A DNA stretch of 64,000 nt from Phlebiopsis flavidoalba (Eukaryota; Basidiomycota; Agaricomycetes; Polyporales; Phanerochaetaceae): assembly GCA_035772785.1 (NCBI GenBank), contig JAOCPU010000044.1, forward strand, positions 180,001 to 244,000, written 5' to 3'. Positions 22,423 to 33,676 of this stretch are shown here, in pieces (the first letter of the stretch is position 1; every line of letters starts with the position of its first letter). The translations under genes and the position numbers were made by a program. The notes below the pieces were generated by a model. The model did not search any database and was not told the origin of the DNA. It saw nothing but the letters and a program-made list of their open reading frames with translations.

Positions 22423-24573
22423 ATGTCTGCACCCATCGGTGGGCGACCTTGCGCGATTGACACAGTTCGTCTTGCTCATCTGACCCCTTGAAAGCTCTGC
22501 TGTCAGTCTACGACAAGACCAATCTCCTTGAGTTAGCCACTGGTCTTCAGGCTGCTGGTGTACGCCTTCTGGGCTCTGGTGGTACTGCGAAGAAGATCAG
22601 GGAGGCAGGCATCCCTATCGAGTATGTTGTGCGATCCTCAGGCGATTCAAATACTGAGTCGCGCGCAGAGATGTGTCTGACATCACGAAAGCACCTGAGA
22701 TGTTGGGTGGACGAGTAAAGACCCTCCATCCTGCTGTTCATGGTGGTATGTTCAGCGTATCTGTTGTGTTCATTGATTTGTTGATCTGAGCAAGCTTGAC
22801 CAAGGTATCCTTGCTCGCTCTATCCCTTCTGACGAGCAGGACTTGAAGGCGCAGTCCATCTCGCCTATCTCTATCGTCGTTTGCAACCTTTATCCCTTCA
22901 CCGAAACCATCGCCCGAAACCGGATTGCTCGCTTGCTGATGCCGTCGAGGAGATTGACATCGGAGGCGTTACTCTGCTCCGAGCAGCCGCGAAGAATCAC
23001 GAACGCGTCTCTATCCTCTCAGATCCTCGCGATTATGCTCAGTTCCTCGAACAATGGAAGAGCGGGAATGGCGACGTCGGTCAGACAGTTCGCAGCAAGC
23101 TTGCCCTCAAGGCCTTCGAGATGACTGCGCAGTATGACGATGCTATCAGCGGCTACTTCAGGCAGCAATATGCTTCTGCAGACAGCTCCAAAGATAAGGC
23201 CACCGACATTGTCCAGCGCGTCGCTTTGCGCTACGGTGCAAACCCCCCACCAAAAGCCTGCGCAAGCGTATGTCACCGATGGGAGCTCCCATTCAAAGGT
23301 TAGTGGACAATTCAACTATTAGTGAGCGCAGTTGATAGTATTCCGATAGCTCTCTGTGGATCGCCTGGCTACATCAATCTTCTGGATGCGCTGAACTCTT
23401 GGGCTCTCGTCAAGGAGCTCCAAGAGGCCCTTAACCTTCCCCGCTGCCGCATCCTTCAAGCACGTCTCCCCTGCTGGAGCTGCCGTCGGAGTAGAGTTGA
23501 ACGAGGTCGAGAAACAGGTATACGGCGTTGAGGACCTGAAGGAGCCTTTGACACCTCTGGCTTCTGCATACGCACGCGCACGGGGCGCAGACCGTATGTC
23601 CTCTTTCGGTGATTTCATCGCGTTGTCCGCACCTTGCGATCTCGCGACTGCACGCATCATCTCGCGGGAAGTCTCCGACGGGCGTCATCGCCCCCGGATA
23701 CTCGCCCGAGGCTCTGGAGGTTCTCAGCAAGAAGAAGGGTGGCAAATACTGCGTCCTCCAGGTATGTGATGACTACGGCTCCTAAGGCGATCATGGCTGA
23801 CTCCGTTTCGTAGATTGATCCCACATATCAGCCTGCGGAGGTTGAAACCCGCCAGGTATACGGTATTCATCTCCAGCAGAGGCGCAACGATGCGAAGATC
23901 GACGCGAAGCTGTTTGAAAACATCGTTACTAAGAATAAGGAGGTACGTTATTTCTAAAGTTGTTGAGATGATAGAAACTCACTCTGTTACGTATCCAGGT
24001 CTCCAATCAGGCATTGACTGACTTGATTGTCGCTACCCTCGCGCTCAAGTACACGCAGTCGAACAGCGTGGCTTACGCCTACCGCGGCGCTATTGTTGGA
24101 ATCGGCGCTGGCCAACAATCACGCATTCACTGCACACGCCTTGCCGGGCACAAGGCGGACCTCTGGGGCTGCGTCACCACCCACGCGTGCTCAGCTTGCC
24201 GTTTAAGAAGGGCGTCAAGCGGGCTGAGAAGGCGAACGCAATCGATCTTTTTCGTCGGCGGCGAGGTTCTCGAAAGGCGGGGAGCGCGAACCAGTGTGGA
24301 CGTATGGGAGAGCATGTTCGAGAGCGTACCGCAATCGCTCTCGGCGGGCGCGGAGGAGCGTGCTGAGCACGCGCGCCAGCTCTCCGGAGTTGCGTGCTCC
24401 AGCGATGCGTTCTTCCCATTCCCCGACAACGTCCAACAGGGCGTTCCGCAGTGGAGTCAAGTACCCCTCGCTGCCCCGAGCGGCAGCGTCATGGACGCAG
24501 AGTGTATCAAGGCTGCGGACGAACACGACATTGTCTTCGCGCACACACCAGCCTGCGCTTGTTCCACCACTAA
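22423..24573 (+). CDS. ADE17: bifunctional AICAR transformylase / IMP cyclohydrolase (ATIC)
   Basis: This enzyme does the last two steps of de novo purine synthesis: formylation of AICAR with 10-formyl-THF, then ring closure to IMP, in the cytosol. Exon 1 (22423-22438) gives MSAPI. Intron 22439-22494 splits the next codon, and exon 2 resumes [19 protein letters not shown]. The cyclohydrolase domain shows [34 protein letters not shown] (about 22697-22745), VVCNLYPF and [18 protein letters not shown]. The transformylase domain shows [31 protein letters not shown] (about 23452-23490, the catalytic Lys-His region), [33 protein letters not shown] and [15 protein letters not shown]. The C-terminus reads [32 protein letters not shown] and LRLFHH, stop 24571-24573. 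Indels occur near 22650, 22915, 23255, 23440, 23680 and 24150-24460. Yeast has two isozymes, ADE16 and ADE17, and the choice of symbol is nominal. Confidence 0.95.
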
Positions 24574-24942
24574 ATTTCTATTGTTGTACAACTAGCAAGG
24601 ACGAGAAGATCGACGGGATCGGCAGGAAACAAAAGCGATGTAGTTTTACTCGAAGAAAAAATCAGCTTCGTGCTGAAGTCTGAAGTTGTGTTAGTATAGC
24701 CACGAAAAACCTGTGTGTATGCATTAAGTGATGTCGTGTCAAAATTCAAAATTGGTATGTTTAAACAAGATATGGTAGGAGCGAGCTGTGGTAACGAAAG
24801 TACTGAGAGCGATGACGTCACGCGCGTCGCCACGATGTTACGACGCGTCCATCGCTTCGACACGTCCCGCCAGTATTTTACACCACACCTCCGCGATCAA
24901 CGCGCGACATGCGCATGTCTGTCTGTGATCGATACCAAAATC
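24574..24942. other. intergenic region, 3' of ADE16/17
   Basis: I see no gene here. The end of the stretch is the probable promoter of the candidate exon at 25000. Confidence 0.5.
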
Positions 24943-24950
24943 TATATAAA
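24943..24950 (+). promoter_or_regulatory. candidate TATA box
   Basis: TATATAAA lies 50 nt before an ATG in a favourable context (CTACCATGTTC) at 25000. The spacing to a start codon with a short leader is plausible for a fungal gene. Confidence 0.4.
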
Positions 24951-24999
24951 CACTCAATAGTAAACGTTTTGATTCCCACGCTCGATCCTCTCTCCTACC

Positions 25000-25165
25000 A
25001 TGTTCACCCCAGGCTCGTTCGGCTCTCGCTCTGGACCCATAACGCGTTTGAGCGGGGAGGAGGCATTTGCACATAGAGCTACCTTGCACGGACTCATTAA
25101 GAGAGCAATATTGTCGAGGATACATGGCTGTAGCAAACGGTGGCTATGTGGGGATCTCTGAAGGT
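25000..25165 (+). CDS. candidate first exon of an unknown gene
   Basis: The ATG at 25000, preceded by a TATA-like box, opens MFTPGSFGSRSGPITRLSG and then EEAFAHRATLHGLIKRAIL. A one-base shift near 25120 would continue as GYMAVANGGYVGI before a possible GT splice donor at about 25163. I do not recognise the family and could not find a convincing downstream exon, so the gene may be short, broken or not real. Confidence 0.3.
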
Positions 25166-27061
25166 AAAGCCTAGTCGCGTGGACTTCCCAAAGTTTAATA
25201 TCACGAGCATCAGGTACGACTGATGTTGTGGCCAATACGGGCTAAAACGATAATGCACAAATAGTGCTATTATGGACCAATTTTGCGCAGTAGGTCCTTT
25301 GACGCGACGTCTAACCAGAGTAGACTGCGTAAGCAAGCTTAGCCCGACGCCTTGCTCAATCTCAGGTACCAACGGTAGTAGGTAGTCTGTTTTTTGATGA
25401 TTCGTGGATCCAACGCCACAAAGGATCACGCATTTTTGTCGGAACTCAAGCGCACGGCTAATAATATGGTCTACGCTACTCAGGTGTTCTTCACTTCCCA
25501 CGGGAGTGCTTACATCTCGGGATGTGTATCGGCTTACCAGTGCGTAATATCTACTTGGGCTTCATAATGTTCTCCACATGAGCTATTCGGTTATTGCCGC
25601 CAGCACGTAACCCATCTTCAGCATCTTCCTTGACAACGAATTTCAATCGTCTAGGATGAGCAGGTCCATCCAGCCATCATATTGCCTGGGCTCAAGGATT
25701 GGCATCAAACGCGAAGAGTACTTAGTCTACCGTTTGGAGGGAAAGACCTGTCGTCCGAGGGTCATCCATGGGTCCACCCGGATGTGATAAGTCTACTACC
25801 CACAAACCGCATCAACGTTTCACCCATACCTCTAACCATCTCTGCAATCTTCTCTGGTACGAACCCTCATCACGGGTTCAGCCAACATGGCCTCACTCCT
25901 GTTGGACCAGCACAGTGGCTGTGTAAGCACAATCCTCGGGGCTCGTTGAAGCTTAGCCTGGCTGCCATAGACCGTCCGGTCGCTCTCACAGGTGCGGTTG
26001 AGCGTTACTCGGGTCTGCTAATAATATCCGACTCCAGGCGGGGGATTCTAGGACAGGCTCGCTCAGGCCATCCTTGATGCCGGCGGCAGGACTGAGCCCT
26101 CGGCGACGAATGATGTCAATCCGTACTCGGTTATATTACGTCGGTGGTCGGGCGTCGGTGTGTCGGTGTGTAAAAGGTGTATGGCGCCAGCAATTTTGGC
26201 CGACGAGGCTATGACTAGGAGAGCCAAATTTATCTACTAGGTTCGTAAATTTTTGTGTGCGACGTGGAATGGTTGACATACTCAGCTAAGCAATGGCTAA
26301 GCCTGCCGCAGATGCCGACTTTGTGTGTATTGCATTCCGGTTCTTCTCGTAGATCTGGACTGAGCATAACCGGGCCGTGCGAATACCGGAAGTGCAGCGC
26401 TAAGCCAGCGCCGTCAGAGGAGTTGTTCGATGCTGGCGCAAAACTCGAGGAAGGACCTATTGGGTGCCTACGTTTCAGCGGCAAAATCTCTTCGTTGACA
26501 TCAGGTAGGAGAGCTTCGCGCTCCTCGGTCATAAAGCGAGGATTTAAGGAAGCTGTCAGGAGAGTACATCAAAATGCATATACTGCATAGGTTTATTTTA
26601 GTAAGTCACAGCGCGGGTGCCCTAGCACTAGAAGCAGTGCTCACTATTAAGTGTAGGCCCATTGGACGAGTCTTCAGATTCTTGTCAGGTTTTTTCGTCG
26701 AGTGTCTTCCACTCAGGCTGCTCCAACTCGACGTTGACGGGAATTTAAAGGATCAATTCGCGAAACGAATCATCCACGCATACGATCTGCCTGTGAATGA
26801 TACTCGGACAAAAGGAAGCGATACGTTACGTACCCACACGACCGAAGCGAAGTGACGTGCCCAATCTGTGCAGGGCAGCGGCCATCCCACGAACACGGGC
26901 ATTACATACCTCACAACTCTATCGGTCGGGGAGCGACGTGGGGCTTGTAGGTGGATCCCGAGACAGCCCATCGCCGGCCTGTGGTGGGTGCTGTTCTTAA
27001 TTGGAATCACTGGCAGCAGAAACATGTTTCGCGATACGCAAACCATCGAGATTGGACGTTT
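25166..27061. other. region with no recognised gene
   Basis: Both strands carry only moderate frames (for example 25682-26077 plus and 26230-26532 minus) without motifs, consistent frame-shifted continuation or clear splicing. I cannot assign a function. Confidence 0.35.
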
Positions 27062-27121
27062 ATGATGTCTCCTTCGTCCCTCGAGCCTCGTTGTGTGGCG
27101 TGTCGACAAAGTAAGAGACGG
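27062..27121 (+). pseudogene. possible Zn2Cys6 zinc-cluster fragment
   Basis: An ATG at 27062 gives MMSPSSLEPRCVACRQSKRR, ending at a GT donor-like site. CVACRQSKRR has the CX2CX6 start and basic residues of a Zn2Cys6 DNA-binding domain, whose first Cys pair and Lys/Arg contact DNA. The expected remaining Cys residues are not clearly found after the putative intron, though NCSKWRC near 27170 is suggestive. It lies about 470 bp upstream of a complete zinc-cluster gene and could be the remnant of a second regulator. Confidence 0.3.
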
Positions 27122-27587
27122 GTAAGGAATCTACATGCATGTAATATTCAGCTCTGCATTCGGAGTCTAGAACTGCTCCAAATGGAGGTGTTAACTCTGC
27201 AGGTCAGTGCTACCTCTTGAGCCTGCATCGGTATTTGCAGCTCGGACTCGACCCACAGCATTTTATGGCGCAGTAGTTTACCTGGAATAATTTTGTGAGT
27301 GTCAAGCATTTTGCTGGATACGATACAGTGACAAATGGCGCAGCCTGGGGTCAAAGCTTGGGAGAAGGAATTGTGCCAGTCTACACGGAGCGGTTGATGG
27401 CAGCTTGTGCATTGCATGAGAAGCGCTCAGGCGGCAATCAAGGACGTAGGTTGCCGGCTCTGCTTAAGGGGGCCCCTGAGGTGACGCTTCGTGAAACCCA
27501 GTCCCGAGTGCTGTACCATTTTCTGACTCTGACGACCACCACCATCCCTCCCAGGTCCTTCGTGGCCCCCGCCCCAGCTCTGCCGTA

Positions 27588-30500
27588 ATGCCTGCTGAAC
27601 CTAGGCGCACGTCTCGTAAAGTCAATAACGATGAAGATATAGAGCTGAAGCGGGCGAGAGGCGAAATATCTTGTGCAGAGTGCCGACGGTATGTTCTTTT
27701 CACCCCGGTCTCCCATTATTGGGCGTACTGACAGCTCTGCTTCTTGGTATTGCTAGACTAAAGCTCAAGTGCGACAAGAAAGTACCATGCGGGTCGTGGT
27801 GTGTGTGCGCAGGGGATGCACTACCATATGCCCAAATGGTGAGCAAGTGGGCGCAGCGGGCGGTTCGGGGCGTCAGTGCTTACAAGTCAATAGGGAGCTT
27901 GTCGGCCGGGCAAGGCACCAGGTATGAGGCCGAAATCGGTCTTAGCTATTATGCGTCATCTGAACTTTTCCTTTGCTCTATTAGATTCGTTTTGGCAGAC
28001 ACAGAACAGCTACACAGGAAGATATCTGAAATGAGCGAACGTATAGGCAACTGGAAGACGCGCTCGCAATCTTTCAGGCGGGCATATCATCTGAGCGGCA
28101 CGCGCTGTTGCGGGATGAGCTGCTCACAATCAAGTTTGGCCCTGAAGTCCGTCGAACAGTCGACGATGATTACACTCGAAACGCACTCTTCACAATCCCA
28201 TCGACGCGTTGGGGACACTTACGATCGGAGAGCACGGGGAAGACAAAGTACATCGGTCGATCCGGTGGTTCGGAGGTACGTGCGCATTCATCAATCTGTT
28301 GATGCCCATGGCTGAACCCACCCCCAGACGCGTTTTCCTGGTACGAAACCGTCCGATTGCTCCGTGTTACCCCTATACTTACCCCCCCCACGCATAGGCA
28401 AATCCATGTACCGGAGATGGTTTCCCCCAATCTTATCTCCCCCCAGAAGTTGAAGACCTTGAGTTGGACGTCCCCGATCTCGCGCCTCGGATCTGCAGTC
28501 GCTTATCCTTCACCTTCCCCTTCGCCCTCACTACCGACTCTCATGGATTTGCCATCATGAACAAACTCGAATCCTATCTTCCTCCCCAACCACGCTCCTG
28601 CGGCCCTCTGCGAGACTTATCCTTGAGCAATTCACCTGGTGGGTTCAGGCCAATCAAACGCGACGAGCTCATCAACGAGATTCTTATTTCCTATGATCTA
28701 CAAAACGGTTGCTGATCCGTCGAAGTTTGACACTCTTTACCACCGAAAGGGACCTGACTTCACGAATCCTCACGATGTCCTCACTTGATGGCCACCCCTA
28801 TTCTTCGTCCTAGCTGTCGGCGCCCTTGGGTGACTTGACGCTGCCTGCCAGTGCAGCGCCGAGGAGGAGAAATACTATCGGCCTCGGGCGCACCGCCCTG
28901 TCCCTTCGATCTGTTTTCGACTCTCCCGAGGTTGAAAACCGTCCAGGCCGTAGGCTTGATGGCGGGATACACAGTCTCTGCTCGTTCCGGTATTCGCTGG
29001 AGAGTGCGTCGGGCGTTGGGGGGTTTGGCATCCAAACTCGCACAAAAGTGTACGCCTTTATACCTTTCTCACAGTCGCTCAAACGCTAATTCTGCAATAA
29101 CCCGTGCAGATCGGTCTTCGTACGTGATACGACGCCTTGCTTCTTTTCATGAGTTTTAACGAATAGCCGCTCATCAGACCGTGACAGCGCCCAATGGAAG
29201 CTGGAAGACAAGATCGTACAGCGACGACGCAATTTGTTTGGGAGCTATTCATATTCGAAATCATGCATGTAAATATCGACAATTGGGGTCTCGCGTTTTA
29301 TTAAACGTGCTTCTCACTCGCTTATTGACAGTGTGTCAGTCCCTTGGACGTCCGCAATCAAGCATTGCTCTGAGCACATCGAACTGCGAAATTACCAACA
29401 GATGAGGAATCGTACAATACCGGCTGAGAACAGGGAACGTTTTCCCGGGCCTGTCAAGTCGAAGCACACCTCGTATCACGCCCGTCAGTCTGATTACGTA
29501 GTCGGCGTAGACTTGGAACGCGGCAGAGCTCTCTATTCTCAACAGCAGGTCTTCATGCGCATGGCTCATTGATCGCGCTCGTCAATGCCCAAGCACCTTA
29601 CTTTCATGAGAATAGTACTCGATCTGTGACCGGAGGGATCCGGCAAACTACTCATCCTGCGGATCAGGCTTTAACCTCGAGACCTGACGACAAGATGATT
29701 ACAGGTAATCCTGGACTGTGCATGAAGGGCTAGATCATTGTTCATCAGTACCAGAGCTCATCTAGTACGTCATTTCTTGCTTCCAGACTTGTTCGCGAGC
29801 TCACTCAGCTACTAGCCATGATCTCCATTACCGAACGGTCTTCGCGCAAGCTTTGCTCGACCACCCAGAGAAGACCCCCTCAGCAGCCCCACACTGCTCC
29901 TTCATTCTTGGCTGCGACCCGGTGTGCTCAGTTTAGATCAAATTCGTTCTGCACTACTTTAGTTGTTTTTTTTTTTAAAGATGCCCCGACCTGATCGGAC
30001 GTTTCTGGGGAATCTGGACACATGCATTCTCCGCGGCGGTAAGTTCCGGTTGTGACATCGGCTGCTTTTGCTGATATAGCTACTCACTACTGTGTAGAGA
30101 TAGATCCATTGGCTCTCGACGTGTCTCTCACGTGTGTAGCACCGGGAGTTAGCATGGCCGCCAGCGCACGTTGGTGGAGTCTTGAACTTGTCATTGAGCT
30201 CTTTGCGAAGGGGATGCACACAATCATTCAGAGCACGACAAGCATATGTGAGCATGGTCGAATTTTGTTTGCCCGATCTGTTCCTCACCTCTCGGATGTA
30301 GGCCATCCTTCGCGAGCTCAAAACAAGGCAGATGCTGTCTATCAACATCATCGCAACCCGTCACGCCACTCCTGCTCTTGACATTCAGCTGAACATCGGA
30401 CCAGAAACGGAAATATCAGCCTCTCGTCTAGCCATCTTCGAGGCCAGACCGGGTCATGTCTTCTAAAACTACTCACCCGCCGGCGGCCCGCCAAACGCTC

Positions 30501-31318
30501 CTCGAATTCCGCCTCTGCATCCTCGCCTGGCCCTTCAATATACCTCAGCTGATACGCCACCACGCGACTCGTCACCTCCTGCGAGCACTGCTGCCTCCAG
30601 TCCGAGTGACTCGGGGTCGTCGGGTCGGCCTCAGAATGTGTCCGAGGCTTTCGCCCAGGTTCATCCGTCCCTCGTTCGAGTACCTCTCGTTTTTCCCCTC
30701 TTCTGCCTCGCTTGCCGTTGTGGACTCCTCCACAAGAGTTCCCCATGGACACCAGCACAACGGGCGATGCGTCGCCGCCAACCCCTGTCAGCTATACCCA
30801 GCCGGGTATGAATGGCATGAACGGTAATGAACGGTGCTTGGAGTCAATGGCATGAACGGTTCCGCCGTCAATGGTATGAACGGATCCGGGCTTCACAGAG
30901 TGAACGGTTCCACCATGAACGGGCTCGGGCCATGACTGGCCCCGGGATGAATGGCGCATCGATGGGCGGGCTCGTCTACCGCTTTCTCGGACATGTTCCC
31001 CGGTCAGCCGACCATAGGCCCCGGAATGCCACCAACCGTCAAACCCAGCCCGAACATGGACTTACTTCGCCGGTGCGTGACCCCAATCTCGCGTGGCACT
31101 GCCTGACCATGCCTGAGCTGGGATTCGCGGAGGACGTGATGATGACGGAGGCACTGGATGAACCTGATGCGACAGACGGGGATTATGGACAGCAATGGCG
31201 GCTATGCTGCGCTCTCGAACGCGGCAGGCTCAGCCACAGTCGCGGGGCAGGGCCAGCAGTCGTTACATGCAGCAGCAGTCTACATTCTAACCTTATTGGA
31301 TACATGCGTATTGTCTAG
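27588..31318 (+). CDS. Zn2Cys6 fungal transcription factor
   Basis: This is a nuclear DNA-binding regulator. The start at 27588 gives MPAEPRRTSRKVNNDEDIE, then CAECRRLKLKCDKKVPCGS. Intron 27689-27756 lies within the cluster, and the last Cys pair reads CVRRGCTTICPNG after a two-base insertion near 27800. All six Cys are therefore present. A linker helix follows (RFVLADTEQLHRKISEMSER, then QLEDALAIFQ), then ALGTLTIGEHGEDK and YIGRSGGSE. The fungal-specific transcription-factor domain lies at about 28640-29400, with AVGLMAGY, GLHRDSARWKLEDK, QRRRNLFWELF and SLGRPQSSI followed by SNCEI. Later parts include APSFLAATRCA (about 29890), FWGIWTHAFSAA and ELFAKGMHT. The C-terminus is Pro/Ser-rich, then Asn-Gly-Met-rich. 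The stop at 31316-31318 fits the last open frame. Its target genes are unknown. Confidence 0.85.
30811..30960 (+). repeat. Asn-Gly-Met repeat coding region
   Basis: The unit (g)aatggcatgaacgg recurs many times with variation and encodes NGMNG-type repeats in the C-terminal tail of the Zn2Cys6 regulator. Frame shifts hide the repeat in simple translation. Confidence 0.7.
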
Positions 31319-31331
31319 GTTTCTCTTCTCT

Positions 31332-31332
<1 letters not shown>

Positions 31333-31363
<31 letters not shown>

Positions 31364-31365
31364 TT
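31333..31365 (+). repeat. (CTTT)n microsatellite
   Basis: About eight CTTT units lie just downstream of the stop codon of the Zn2Cys6 gene, in its presumed 3' UTR. Confidence 0.9.
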
Positions 31366-31548
31366 TGTTTATTCTCGCGCGTCGTGATAATTCGGGTGAT
31401 CTTCCCGCCTTCGTATGATTGCAAGATTGTACTGTGTATTCTATGTGTATGCTCATGTAATAACACTGTAGACACTCTGACAAACTAAGTATATACCAGC
31501 CTACACTAAACGTGAATACCACCTATAAACCCTTTGTCTGTCTGAACA

Positions 31549-32070
31549 ATGGCTCTCAACGAGCTTTCCCAACTTCAAGTACCGCATTGTCACAACCCCA
31601 CTGTCCAACGATACTAACGCCCACTGGCCAGCCGTCTTACCCCCAGAAACCTGCAGGAACGCTCATCGCAGGCAGACACCGCCAACGAAGCAGGGACAGT
31701 GAGGACATCTTGTACGTATGTACTGAGGTCACCCGGTTTCTTCTCACTGTCTAGCGGCGGTGCCGTCTGTATCGCAGATGGGTGGAGAAAGAAGTACATC
31801 AACGGCGGATCCGTCAGCCTTTGTCTGTGACCCTGACACGAGAACGTTGCGCGCCCGGTAAGAGACTTTGTCGAATGTCTGCGCGAACGAGCCCGCGGAA
31901 CGCGTTGGGCTTGGAGGAAATAGTTGTCAAATGCGCTTTGGAGACACTCAGCTGTGTGGTTCGGAAGAAAGCTTGACAAAGCTCACTCTGCTGTCAAGGC
32001 ATACGTGCCCCAGGAGGAATACGTTTCTGTACTTCGGGTCCAAAACCCTCTGATGCGACTGTATGCGTAG
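31549..32070 (+). CDS. hypothetical protein, weakly supported
   Basis: An ATG at 31549 (context AACAATGGCT) opens MALNELSQL. A possible intron (about 31710-31780) leads to GWRKKYINGGSVS, and further open segments, joined across one-base shifts, read RDFVECLRERARGTRWAW, LDKAHSAVKAYVPQEEYVS and LRVQNPLMRL. The protein-like text over about 300 bp suggests a real gene, but I recognise no family and the ends are uncertain. Confidence 0.35.
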
Positions 32071-33676
32071 ACATTCGCTGTTTTCTTCGTACTCGCTGAT
32101 TTTGGTGGGTCAACACGTAGACCTGCAGTTTAAATGATGCTTCAGGGCAAGAAAACAGATGACTTCGCCGAAAGTACCTACCGTATTCAATACCATCATA
32201 ACGAGCAAGATTACTTGCTTGCCTCGGCACTTGGCAATAACGTAGTAGGCGCTGAGCGCAGTAGGGTGTGGAAGGTAAGGACACGGATATCACGGATGCC
32301 CCGCGATTCTGCAACGCAGTGATGATTTGTCGTAGTGGTGTTGATAACCGATGGACTGAGCTCCGATGGAAAATATTGCTGATTTGATTTCAGAATTCGG
32401 CTTTCAGACGATGAAGTCACCGGATAGTCACCTGAGGAATACCAATCCTAAGCCCCAGATAGATCACTGACGAGCTAGTCCACCTTGACATTAGGCCTTC
32501 ACATTCTGCTTGCAGCCTCATACCTACCGTGGGTCTCCCGGCCTTGCAGCAGAGGGATCGCGGGTGTCATACCTGCGCGCTAGTCGACATGTCCTTTGGC
32601 TATGGTTGATCAAATAAGTACCAGGACGCTAGAAAGGTGGACACGACATTTGGGCTTTACTGAAGACTTCTTTGGACCGTGCTTGAAATCCGCCACTCAA
32701 GGAACGCACACGCAGTCAATGACTACATTCGGCTTATAGCGAGACTACAACCCCATCTGCAGCAAGAAATCGCTAGGCTTCAGTTACGCAGGTAGCAAAC
32801 CCATGTAGGACGCACGAAGGCGGAATATCCGTTACTTCTACGGGATAAATTCCATAAGAACCGGCTTCAGCACTGACACACCTCCCACATAGTAACGCGT
32901 CCACTGCGGGCCCCAACACGAACAGATCACCAGCGGCTGTATCAGGACCTAAAGCACTAATCGTAATGCCTTTTAGTAGCGCTACAAGGAAAACTTATTG
33001 ACACATACGCACGCCAAAGACCCATCTTTCGGACGCTGATCTGCCAGCCATGCACTCCCTGCCAGAGCTACCACCCGCTGACCTTCTGATCGCCTAGTTT
33101 CATATGCGGGGGTTCACCTTGACGGGGGACCATGGTAGGAGTACTTATTCTAATGAGACTGAATAGGTTTCCAGCAAGTAAGAGTCCAGGCACTGATGAT
33201 GCAAATGCCGTGGAACTCAACCATACCCCAAACTCGTAACAGTTCGCTTTTACCACGACGAGAGGCAAGCCAGCTTGTGTCAATAGGTCCACAACAAGTG
33301 TCAACAGTGCGTCAAAAAGGAGAAACGAAATTAGTGCAGAATTCTGGAAGAGCACGTGGACGGTTGTGGCATAGATTTGGTACAGATAATTATCTTTGAC
33401 AGCTTACAAGGTCAGGGATTGACGCGACGCGGGGCCGGTCTGGGCAATGCTATCCTCTGTGAGGTCCTGCGAATGTACACCCAGCGCATTGACTCTGAGA
33501 ATTGCTCTGCGTGATGGCATTGCTGCCAGCTTGCATGGCGGCGTAGATTGATGACCTTGATTCCTATCTCTGATGTCGACGGCATAGGTAGATTTTGAAA
33601 GATTTCGAGTGAGGCATTCGCCCACGAAGGAATGATGGTTGGAATTTTGAGAGGGTCGTTCCCGAAATAGGCCAAT
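32071..33676. other. region with no recognised gene
   Basis: Short frames only. Between about 32420 and 33060 neither strand carries even a modest open frame, so this is probably non-coding. No repeat structure is evident by eye. Confidence 0.4.

Noticed and set aside
31329..31370. CRISPR-like or other structured repeat
   Set aside because: It is a simple CTTT microsatellite without spacers.
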